The notes under the pieces: generated by a model
The model's input: the letters and a program-made list of their open reading frames with translations, nothing else
The model's database searches: none
What the model was told of the DNA's origin: nothing
Assembly (NCBI GenBank): GCA_041655255.1
Contig: JBBAFS010000017.1
Coordinates: forward strand, 1-27,437
Reading direction: 5' to 3'
DNA length: 27,437 bases
DNA from: JBBAFS01 sp041655255
GTDB lineage: Bacteria > Spirochaetota > Spirochaetia > Sphaerochaetales > Sphaerochaetaceae
In this document: positions 15,023 through 21,726 of the stretch, in pieces
How positions within the stretch are numbered: position 1 is the stretch's first letter
Layout: each line of letters opens with the position of its first letter
Position numbers and translations under genes: made by a program

Positions 15023-16294
15023 TTAAATATATTGCCACGTTTGAATGATGTCAAGCAACTGCTCCCCTTTTACATAGAAGTAGGAGAGTATCAGAGCGGC
15101 AACAGCCCCTCTTCTTCGAACGGATGATCTCCCATAGGTAGTAAATGAGAGTGTCACGGCTGTACTTGGAGCACTCTTTGAGGCAAATCCAAAACAGAGG
15201 GTTCCTACCGGCTTTTCATCACTTCCCCCATCAGGGCCAGCAATTCCAGTAATTGAGATAGCCACATCGGTACCACTGAGTTTTAAAGCCCCTCGTGCCA
15301 TCTCAATGGCTGTTTGTTCACTGACAGCTCCATAGGTATGAAGAGTCTCTTCTTTAACTGAAAGAATCTTTGTTTTTGCCTCATTGGCATAGGTGACTAA
15401 AGAGCCCCAAAAATAGGAGCTACTTCCACTTTGTTCGGTAAGTAACTTACCAACATAACCACCAGTGCATGACTCGGCACAACTGATACTCAAGTTGTTC
15501 TCTTTTAGTATATCTACAACGAGGTCGACTGCCTCAATATCTTTTTCCCACAGTAAGCCTCTACCAAGTGAGTCAGATATTGCCTCTCCCATGGCACTTC
15601 GAGAAGAATTTTGTGCCCCATTTAGATAGAGGCTAATGCGGTGTTCTTGCACTCGTGTTCCCCATACAATTCCATCTCGTGCATGCTCTTTACACATCTC
15701 TTCTAATTTTGATTCGGGAGTGAGAAAACAGGAGAACTCACTACGCCCCTCTCCTTGGTGACCGATAAATGCAGAGAGTTGGGGAAGAACATAGTTATAG
15801 AGCATGTGGTGCATCTCAAAAGGGGGTCCTGGAAGAGCGAAACAACGAACAGTTTTACCGTGGGAATCAAATTCACCCCAAAAGCCACACGCTGTCCCTT
15901 TTGGGTTTGGAATTGGATGAAAGTCTTGAGGAATCATCACTTGGCGCCTGTTTGCCCCATGAATTCTCTCCCCAATGCGCTCATACAACATAGCGTAAGC
16001 TTCAGGGTCTTCCACTAATGGAACTTGGGCGATGTCAGCAACGACTTGGCGAGTCATATCATCACTTGTAGGTCCCAACCCCCCAGTGAGGATGACGATA
16101 TCGGTATCTTTGATACACTGTTGCAACAATGGTGCAATCGATCCATCATCGGGAACCATAATCATTCGATTGATCTCATAACCCAATGTTGTTAACTCTT
16201 TGGAGAGCAGTTGACCATGTTTATCTGAGATAATTCCGCGAGTCAACTCGGTTCCAATAATATAGAGTGAGACAGTGAGTTTCCCATTAGCCAC
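15023..16294 (-). CDS. cinA: CinA: competence/damage-inducible protein with nicotinamide nucleotide amidase domain
   Basis: The N-terminal half (1-170) is the MoCF-like COG1058 domain (IIGTELTRGIISD, LTGGLGPTSDD, ALPGPPFEM), found in CinA proteins with ADP-ribose pyrophosphatase activity. The C-terminal half (about 260-415) is the PncC domain that deamidates NMN to NaMN in the pyridine nucleotide cycle (SCAESCTGGYVG, TGIAGPDGGSDEKPVG). 423 aa is the normal two-domain length. The start is GTG at 16294, overlapping the lnt stop by 8 bp with AGGA upstream, so it depends on lnt translation. Third gene after rpsT and hup in the same operon. Confidence 0.93.
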   Translation of the reverse strand: MANGKLTVSLYIIGTELTRGIISDKHGQLLSKELTTLGYEINRMIMVPDDGSIAPLLQQCIKDTDIVILTGGLGPTSDDMTRQVVADIAQVPLVEDPEAYAMLYERIGERIHGANRRQVMIPQDFHPIPNPKGTACGFWGEFDSHGKTVRCFALPGPPFEMHHMLYNYVLPQLSAFIGHQGEGRSEFSCFLTPESKLEEMCKEHARDGIVWGTRVQEHRISLYLNGAQNSSRSAMGEAISDSLGRGLLWEKDIEAVDLVVDILKENNLSISCAESCTGGYVGKLLTEQSGSSSYFWGSLVTYANEAKTKILSVKEETLHTYGAVSEQTAIEMARGALKLSGTDVAISITGIAGPDGGSDEKPVGTLCFGFASKSAPSTAVTLSFTTYGRSSVRRRGAVAALILSYFYVKGEQLLDIIQTWQYI

Positions 16295-17936
16295 GACGTC
16301 GTTTTCCTATTGTATGAATAATCTGCTTTACAGCACCAAATAGTAAAAGGGCTACCGAGAGATAGACAGCAACAAATGCTAAGATATCTTCATATCGAGT
16401 GTAAATTGTGTGTTTGTTTGAAGTAAAAGTGGGAACTTCGTAGATCTTCCACCCTCTTGTAAAAGGCTCCATCGGGTCAACAATTTTTCCTGTCGGAGTA
16501 ATAAGGGCAGTCATACCACTGTTTGTTCCACGAATCGTCGATTTTCTATTCTCTACTGATCTAAATACAGCCAAAGCAAGGTGTTGCATCTCAGCTGAGA
16601 CTGCTCCTGACCAACTATCGTTTGTCATATTCACAATCACATCAGCTCCAGCGCGGACAAATCGAGCAGAGAGGTATCCAAAAACATCCTCAAAACAAAT
16701 CGGCGTTGAAAAACGGACTCCCTGATCGGTTTCAAAGACGACTGGGTCGTACCCTTTCTCCCACCAGTTATAATCGTTGGCAAGTAAAAGTCTATATAAC
16801 CAAGGCATGGTTTTCTCATATGGGAAGTGTTCAGTAAAAGGGACAAGGTGTTGTTTTCGATACGTTTCTTTAATCTCACCGTTTTCAAACATGATGACCG
16901 TATTGTAATCTTTACGATTCCACGACCCATCACTTAACAGTGGTGGTAACGTTTCATCTTCGACTACACCTTCAGGGTTTCCTGTAAGTAGAGGAACTGG
17001 GAGAGATTTTCCAAAATCGACAAACTCCTCAACAAGATCTTTTGTCTTCTCATCAGTTTGATAGGTCGTATGCCAATATACTGAGGGGACAAAGGCAGTC
17101 TCACTCCAAATAATCATATCAGGTTGAGCACTGAGAGCTTGTAGGCTCATTGTTCGAAGGTTGTTAAAGTTTCGTTTGTAAGTATCATATCCACCTTTCC
17201 ATGAGTCGGCACTGTGTTGTACTGTGGCTACTCTCCAGGTGAGATCACTTTGTTTGTTATTCCACATTCCAATAGAGATAAAGCCAAAAATCCATATAGC
17301 TACAAATACCACTGCATAGGATACAGCTGTTACTCTATATCGTTGAATAAAGAGGCGTAATGGCTCTTTGACACCACGACTCCAATCGCCAAGGTACCGA
17401 CCAAAGAGTGCTTGAGGTAAAATCATCACCCCTGTAATGAGCCAAATGCCAGAAAATTCTGCTATTTGGATAAAAGGGGTGTAGTTGTACACTGCACTAC
17501 TGATTGTTCCATAAGGATACCCAGCAAACCACGTTTGACTAAGGTACGAATAAGCTACCCATATTATGCTTTGAACAAGAAATCCGTATCGCTTAAACCA
17601 TCGATCACTCGCTTTTAACAAAGGAAAGAGGAGAATCATCTCTCCACCTTTAATAATAGGAACAATGAGAATGGCTAATGGGTGAAATGTTGTTAACCAA
17701 TAGTTAAAAAGTGTGTAAAAAGTGAACCCAAATAAAAACCCATATAACGGGGTTGCTTGCCAAGAAGTTGTACGAATGACGGCAAACAAGGGAATCAATG
17801 CGAAAAACGCAATGACTCCGATGCCACCTTTTGTGAGGAATCCTGGGAATGCAAAAGAATAGATGAGGGCAGTTCCTAATAGTGTGAGGATTTCAACTAT
17901 ATAGGAAGCTACTTTCCTTCTTTGATATAAGTCCAC
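16287..17936 (-). CDS. lnt: Apolipoprotein N-acyltransferase
   Basis: Inner-membrane enzyme that adds the third acyl chain to the N-terminal Cys of lipoproteins. Residues 1-225 hold about six to seven transmembrane helices, followed by a periplasmic nitrilase-like domain with the catalytic triad Glu279 (WSETAF), Lys361 (YRKQHLVPF) and Cys414 (TPICFEDVFG). A last membrane helix (about 515-540) ends in IGKRRRG. 549 aa, somewhat longer than the usual 510. The start is GTG at 17936; GAGGAG at the end of hup is 12 nt away, so coupling to hup translation is likely and the start is a little uncertain. Its presence argues for a diderm with triacylated lipoproteins. Confidence 0.95.
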   Translation of the reverse strand: MDLYQRRKVASYIVEILTLLGTALIYSFAFPGFLTKGGIGVIAFFALIPLFAVIRTTSWQATPLYGFLFGFTFYTLFNYWLTTFHPLAILIVPIIKGGEMILLFPLLKASDRWFKRYGFLVQSIIWVAYSYLSQTWFAGYPYGTISSAVYNYTPFIQIAEFSGIWLITGVMILPQALFGRYLGDWSRGVKEPLRLFIQRYRVTAVSYAVVFVAIWIFGFISIGMWNNKQSDLTWRVATVQHSADSWKGGYDTYKRNFNNLRTMSLQALSAQPDMIIWSETAFVPSVYWHTTYQTDEKTKDLVEEFVDFGKSLPVPLLTGNPEGVVEDETLPPLLSDGSWNRKDYNTVIMFENGEIKETYRKQHLVPFTEHFPYEKTMPWLYRLLLANDYNWWEKGYDPVVFETDQGVRFSTPICFEDVFGYLSARFVRAGADVIVNMTNDSWSGAVSAEMQHLALAVFRSVENRKSTIRGTNSGMTALITPTGKIVDPMEPFTRGWKIYEVPTFTSNKHTIYTRYEDILAFVAVYLSVALLLFGAVKQIIHTIGKRRRG

Positions 17937-17945
17937 TTTGTATGG

Positions 17946-18260
17946 TTACTCCTCGTCGTGTTGACGTAAGTCCCAAACTTGATCTTTTAACTCTTTACCT
18001 GGACGGAAGACTGCGACCCCGTGGGTATCGACAGCAACTAAATCTCCAGTTTTAGGGTTTCGAGCTCGCTCTCTACCCCTTCTTGTTCTCACTTCGAAAG
18101 TACCAAAACCACGTAGCTCGATGATGCGATCTTCTTGAAGACCTTCTTTAATCTCCTCAAAGAATTCATCAATCACAGCGTGGACATCTGGCCGATTGAG
18201 CTCAAGCTTCGATTGAATATTGTCTATAATCTCTGCTTTAGTCAATTTTTTTGTTGCCAT
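17946..18260 (-). CDS. hup: HU-family nucleoid DNA-binding protein
   Basis: Small histone-like protein that bends and compacts DNA as a dimer. It starts MATKKLTKAEIID; the core has ELRGFGTFEVRTRRGRERARNPKTG, the typical HU/IHF beta-arm (shown here in part: RGFGTFEVRTRRGRERARNP), and a FRPGKELKD tail. 104 aa, with an acidic C-terminal extension of about 12 residues. The ATG at 18260 is preferred because AGGAG lies 7 nt upstream; the in-frame GTG at 18266 is only 1 nt from it. It lies 14 bp after rpsT and 9 bp before lnt. Confidence 0.95.
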   Translation of the reverse strand: MATKKLTKAEIIDNIQSKLELNRPDVHAVIDEFFEEIKEGLQEDRIIELRGFGTFEVRTRRGRERARNPKTGDLVAVDTHGVAVFRPGKELKDQVWDLRQHDEE

Positions 18261-18274
18261 TGCCACTCTCCTAA

Positions 18275-18547
18275 TTATTCGCTAACAGTTAAGGCATTAT
18301 ATTGCTTTTGTAAGCGTGATTTCTTTCTCGCTACAGTGTTTCTGTGGAGCACCCCTTTGGTACCAGCTTTGTCGAGTAATTTAATAGCAAGATCAAACTT
18401 CTCTTTTGTTACTACTGTATCTTCAGAATTCCGAGCAATTTGGAATTTCTTGACTGCTGTTCGGACCGCGCTTTTCGTCTCTTTATTGCGCATTCTCCGA
18501 GTTTTATTCTGGCGCTCTCTTTTAGCAGCCGAACCACTTTTTCCCAC
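18275..18547 (-). CDS. rpsT: 30S ribosomal protein S20
   Basis: Primary 16S-rRNA-binding protein of the small subunit. 90 aa starting GTG GGA AAA AGT, that is MGKSGSAAKRERQNKTRRM, matching the usual SAxKRxRQ start of S20. The GTG at 18547 is supported by GGAGG (18554-18558) at 6 nt; an upstream in-frame ATG at 18571 would add eight residues foreign to the family. It is the first gene of the operon through rpmE, with two predicted promoters upstream. A non-ATG start and two promoters are also features of E. coli rpsT. Confidence 0.95.
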   Translation of the reverse strand: MGKSGSAAKRERQNKTRRMRNKETKSAVRTAVKKFQIARNSEDTVVTKEKFDLAIKLLDKAGTKGVLHRNTVARKKSRLQKQYNALTVSE

Positions 18548-18570
18548 GTGATACCTCCAAAGGTTTCTCA

Positions 18571-18576
18571 ATTATA
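18571..18576 (-). promoter_or_regulatory. Perfect -10 hexamer close to rpsT (possible P2)
   Basis: TATAAT on the minus strand, 23 nt upstream of the GTG. The matching -35 position (TACAAG, 18594-18599) is poor, so activity is uncertain. Confidence 0.35.
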
Positions 18577-18620
18577 TAAGTTCAAGGGAATTACTTGTAT
18601 CTCTGAACCAACGGATACAC

Positions 18621-18649
18621 AAATTATCACACTCCCTAGAATCGGTCAA
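18621..18649 (-). promoter_or_regulatory. Predicted main promoter of the rpsT-rpmE operon (P1)
   Basis: Minus strand -35 TTGACC (18644-18649), 17-nt spacer ending TGA, extended -10 TAATTT (18621-18626). The leader would be about 67 nt. Confidence 0.6.
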
Positions 18650-18663
18650 TATGATGGCAACTC

Positions 18664-19707
18664 TCAAAGTGATAGAAATTCATCAATGAAAGTTTGATCA
18701 ATCTCCCATCTCGAATTATCGTTATTATATGCAACAGATGAGAGTGGAATTGTCAAATATCGTCCCTGTTGTCCAGAAAGCGATAGTGTCTTTGATAAGA
18801 TATTCACTTCAGTGACTCTCATCAATTCATTTTGTATTTTTAATCGACTCCCTTCTGAGGGATATCGTTTCTTCTCTTCGTTATAAAAATCGTATTCGTA
18901 CGACAAACAACACAACAAGCGTCCACATGGACCTGAAATTTTGGTCGAGTTTAAAGAGAGGTTTTGCTCTTTGGCCATTTTAATAGAGACAGGGTTCATC
19001 TTATCAGTAATACCGTGACAACAAAAGTCACGCCCACATACCGCTAAGCCTCCGAGTAGTCTCGACTCATCTCGTACCCCAATTTGCCTCAGTTCAATTC
19101 TAATTCTAAAAATAGAGACGAGATCTTTTACTAATTCTCTAAAGTCGACTCTGTTCGCAGCAGTGAAAAAGAAGATAATTTTAGGATCTCCAAATAGATA
19201 GTGAGCTGCCACTAATTTCATCTCTAAGTTATGTTCTTGGATTTTCTCTCGGCATAAGATAAGAGCCTCATCTTCCATAGAGAGGAGCTCTAAGTAGCGC
19301 TCATAATCCTCTTTTGTCGCAACACGTTCAATCCAGTCGGCATCCTCTTTAATGAGAATTGCCTCCTCTTCTCCTTCTTGTGTGATGGCACTGTGAGGGC
19401 ACGAATGAGAATCTGTATCAGAATCATGTTCAAAGTGGACACACGCTCCATGAATATGAGTCGACCCAGGTTCATACGAATTGTTCGTTCGTGCAGGGGC
19501 AACAACAACCGAATAATCGAGTCCATATCGAGTTGGGCTAATAACATGGGCTCCCCGCTTTAACGGCTTCTCCGAGGCACATGTCGAAAACTCATTTAAA
19601 GAGGGGTTTTTAACTATATATACGTATCCATAATCGGGTCGTTTCGTCTCTGGTTGGCTATTTGTAGCCTCTAAAGACTCATTTTGCCCTTTGTGGTTCT
19701 TTTTCAT
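18664..19707 (-). CDS. ricT: PSP1-domain protein RicT/YaaT with a His/Cys-rich insertion
   Basis: In Bacillus subtilis RicT (YaaT) works with RicA and RicF in an Fe-S-carrying complex affecting mRNA maturation and development; neither partner is in this window. The PSP1 core (about 125-330) is well conserved: KVIFFF-type strand, RVDFRELVKDL, IELRQIGVRDE, and two cysteine groups CGRDFCC (Cys224, 229, 230) and CGRLLCC (Cys261, 266, 267). Residues about 72-118 are an extra segment with His84, His86, Cys89, His91, His94, His101, Cys103 and His105, not expected in the family. The first 22 residues are a polar tail. AGGAA lies 6 nt before the ATG at 19707. No terminator was seen before rpsT. Confidence 0.9.
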   Translation of the reverse strand: MKKNHKGQNESLEATNSQPETKRPDYGYVYIVKNPSLNEFSTCASEKPLKRGAHVISPTRYGLDYSVVVAPARTNNSYEPGSTHIHGACVHFEHDSDTDSHSCPHSAITQEGEEEAILIKEDADWIERVATKEDYERYLELLSMEDEALILCREKIQEHNLEMKLVAAHYLFGDPKIIFFFTAANRVDFRELVKDLVSIFRIRIELRQIGVRDESRLLGGLAVCGRDFCCHGITDKMNPVSIKMAKEQNLSLNSTKISGPCGRLLCCLSYEYDFYNEEKKRYPSEGSRLKIQNELMRVTEVNILSKTLSLSGQQGRYLTIPLSSVAYNNDNSRWEIDQTFIDEFLSL

Positions 19708-19719
19708 CTATATTCCTAT

Positions 19720-19731
19720 CTACTTAAGTAG
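19720..19731. repeat. 12-bp perfect palindrome in the ricT leader
   Basis: CTACTTAAGTAG, just upstream of the ricT Shine-Dalgarno and downstream of its promoter. It could be an operator or a small RNA stem; no further support. Confidence 0.35.
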
Positions 19732-19760
19732 AAACGTCTTAGTTGCATGATTTCTCGTTC

Positions 19761-19789
19761 AAATTACCACATGCATCGAGCCTTGTCAA
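19761..19789 (-). promoter_or_regulatory. Predicted promoter of ricT
   Basis: Minus strand -35 TTGACA (19784-19789, perfect), 17-nt spacer ending TGG, extended -10 TAATTT (19761-19766). Same extended -10 as at rpsT P1 and the purD-like gene. Confidence 0.6.
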
Positions 19790-19801
19790 ATACGATTCAC
19801 C

Positions 19802-19830
19802 TTGACGATGGTGTATCTTCGTGGTATCTT
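19802..19830 (+). promoter_or_regulatory. Predicted promoter of tatD-dusB
   Basis: -35 TTGACG (19802-19807), 17-nt spacer, -10 TATCTT (19825-19830). The -10 lies in the second copy of an 11-bp tandem repeat. Leader about 40 nt with AGGA near the ATG. Confidence 0.5.
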
Positions 19831-19834
19831 CGTG
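19813..19834 (+). repeat. Tandem 11-bp direct repeat across the tatD promoter
   Basis: GTATCTTCGTG twice in a row (19813-19823, 19824-19834), followed by a looser third copy (GTATTCTCGGTG, 19837-19848). The period of about one helical turn places each copy on the same DNA face. Each full copy offers a TATCTT -10 hexamer, but only the second is 17 nt from the -35. Confidence 0.6.
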
Positions 19835-19879
19835 TTGTATTCTCGGTGACAGAAACTCATCATATTTAGGAAAATAACC

Positions 19880-20659
19880 ATGAAATTATTTGATACTCAC
19901 GCCCACATCGGGTTGATTCATGAAGATCAGATGGAGCAACTACTCATTATCCAACTCGCAAGAAGAAAACATGTTGCCCATATTGTCAGTATTTGTAACA
20001 GCCTTCACGATTTTGAAGAGGTCTATAATAACTTAAAGACTGCCTCAAACGTCTACCATGCCGTAGGTGTCTCTCCATCAGAGGTGGTGAACCCAGGATT
20101 AAACTGGGAATCGAGACTACAAGAGTTTGCAACATTAGATCGTATTGTTGCCATTGGTGAGATGGGATTGGACTATTATCGTAATTACGGAGATAAAAAC
20201 TCCCAAGTTGAGCTTTTTATTCGTCAACTCGATATAGCGCGCTCTTTAGAGCTCCCTGTGATTATCCACAACCGAGAAGCTGGAAGAGATATTTTAGATA
20301 TCTTAAAAACCCGATTGGGAGAGAAAGGTGGAATTTTCCACTGTTACAGTGAGGATTGGGAATTTGCCCACGAGGCTTTAGATTTACCGATGTACTTCTC
20401 TTTTGCTGGTAACATTACCTACAAAAATGTGAAGCATCTTCACCAAACTATTGAACATCTTCCATTAGATCGGATCTTAATTGAGAGTGAAAGTCCATTT
20501 ATGGTCCCCGCTAAATATAAAGGGAAGAGAAATAAACCAGCATATTTAGTAGAGACTGCTCAAGCTGTTGCAGATCTCAAAGGGCTCTCCTTAGAAGAGA
20601 CCGCAGCTGCTTTATTTGAAAACAGCTTAAGAGCATTTCACCTTCCCCTTGATGCATAA
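19880..20659 (+). CDS. tatD: TatD-family metal-dependent hydrolase (deoxyribonuclease-like)
   Basis: TIM-barrel hydrolase with DNase activity in characterised members. Metal-site motifs: DTHAH (His7, His9), GEMGLDYY (Glu94), IIHNREA (His130) and FHCYSED (His154). The last motif, ETDSP in most members, reads ESESP, with Glu204 in place of the metal-binding Asp (codon GAA at 20489-20491); activity may be altered. The KGKRNKPAY segment that follows is conserved. 259 aa, full length. AGGA lies 8-9 nt before the ATG at 19880. It is followed after 5 bp by dusB, so one transcript is likely. Confidence 0.9.
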   Translation: MKLFDTHAHIGLIHEDQMEQLLIIQLARRKHVAHIVSICNSLHDFEEVYNNLKTASNVYHAVGVSPSEVVNPGLNWESRLQEFATLDRIVAIGEMGLDYYRNYGDKNSQVELFIRQLDIARSLELPVIIHNREAGRDILDILKTRLGEKGGIFHCYSEDWEFAHEALDLPMYFSFAGNITYKNVKHLHQTIEHLPLDRILIESESPFMVPAKYKGKRNKPAYLVETAQAVADLKGLSLEETAAALFENSLRAFHLPLDA

Positions 20660-20664
20660 CTACT

Positions 20665-21675
20665 ATGAAAGAAGAACATGCTCTGTTTCACCCAGTTTCC
20701 ATCGGCTCATTAACAGTCGATGGAAATCTCTTTTTAGCCCCGTTGGCAGGATACACCGATCGATCATTTCGCTCTTTGTGTGTCGATAAGGGGGCGTCTC
20801 TCACCTATACCGAGATGGTCAGTGGTGAGGGGCTTGCTCGAAATAATGGTCCTACAAAAGCCTTATTACGAAGAGCAGATAACGAACAGCTTCTTGCTGT
20901 TCAGCTCTTTATGGGAGATGCTGAGGTCATTAAACGAAGCGTCGATAACCTATTGGCCTACAACCCATCTGCTGTCGATATTAACTGTGGGTGTCCCGTT
21001 CCGAAGGTGGTAAAAACAGGAGCCGGTTCGGCCTTATTAAAAGAGCCTCAAAAGATCTATGAAATTGTACGAGCATTAAAAACATATACGGACTTACCTG
21101 TTTCGGTGAAAATACGACTTGGGTGGGATAGTTCATCAATCAACTACGATGAGACTAGTGATGCTGCAATTGATGCTGGTGTTGATATGATCTGTATGCA
21201 TGCCCGTACTCGTGCTATGGGGTATTCAGGAGTCGCTGATTGGTCAGCTTTAAGCGATCTCAAAAAGAGGATACATCAAAGATCACCACACATTCCCCTT
21301 TTTGGATCAGGAGATCTCTTTAGTGGAGAAGATGCTCTAGCTATGCTCAAAGAGACTCAAGTCGATGGTGTGATGTTTGCTCGAGGCGCTATGGGAAATC
21401 CATATATCTTTGAAGAGGCGAAAACTCTTTTTACAAACAAACCATATCACCCACCTACACGTGAGGCAAAGCTCGAGATGATGTTACGTCATCTTAGGCT
21501 GTTAGCAAAAGATGTGGGAGAAGAGTCTTCTTGTAAGTTAATGCGTAAGCATGCCCCAGGATACTTAAAAGGCCTTCCCAACGCCTCTTTAGCAAGACAG
21601 CAATTGGTGATGAGTATTACCTTTGAAGATTATGAGAGAGTCGTGCAAAACATCCTCTCATCGAGCGAGAGTTGA
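20665..21675 (+). CDS. dusB: tRNA-dihydrouridine synthase (DusB type)
   Basis: FMN enzyme that reduces uridine to dihydrouridine in tRNA. LAPLAGYTDRSFR near residue 25, TEMVSGEGL (49-57), DINCGCPVPKVV with the catalytic Cys110, VKIRLGWD, HARTRAMGYSG, and the FMN phosphate site GSGDLFS and ARGAMGNPYIF. 336 aa with a helical C-terminal domain (LMRKHAPGYLKGLP) that binds tRNA. The ATG at 20665 is 5 bp after tatD with no clear Shine-Dalgarno, so translation is probably coupled. The stop codon lies within the -35 of the next promoter. Confidence 0.94.
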   Translation: MKEEHALFHPVSIGSLTVDGNLFLAPLAGYTDRSFRSLCVDKGASLTYTEMVSGEGLARNNGPTKALLRRADNEQLLAVQLFMGDAEVIKRSVDNLLAYNPSAVDINCGCPVPKVVKTGAGSALLKEPQKIYEIVRALKTYTDLPVSVKIRLGWDSSSINYDETSDAAIDAGVDMICMHARTRAMGYSGVADWSALSDLKKRIHQRSPHIPLFGSGDLFSGEDALAMLKETQVDGVMFARGAMGNPYIFEEAKTLFTNKPYHPPTREAKLEMMLRHLRLLAKDVGEESSCKLMRKHAPGYLKGLPNASLARQQLVMSITFEDYERVVQNILSSSES

Positions 21676-21701
21676 CCTTATTCTTTGATACATGGTAATT
21701 T
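21672..21701 (+). promoter_or_regulatory. Predicted promoter of the purD-like gene
   Basis: -35 TTGACC (21672-21677, overlapping the dusB stop), 18-nt spacer ending TGG, extended -10 TAATTT (21696-21701). Leader of about 18 nt, then AGGAG 5 nt before the ATG. Confidence 0.55.
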
Positions 21702-21726
21702 TTGAGTGTTCATACAAGGAGAGTCC

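Noticed and set aside
18548..18571. N-terminal extension of S20 to an upstream ATG
   Set aside because: The extra residues are unlike any S20 and would overlap the Shine-Dalgarno that serves the GTG start.
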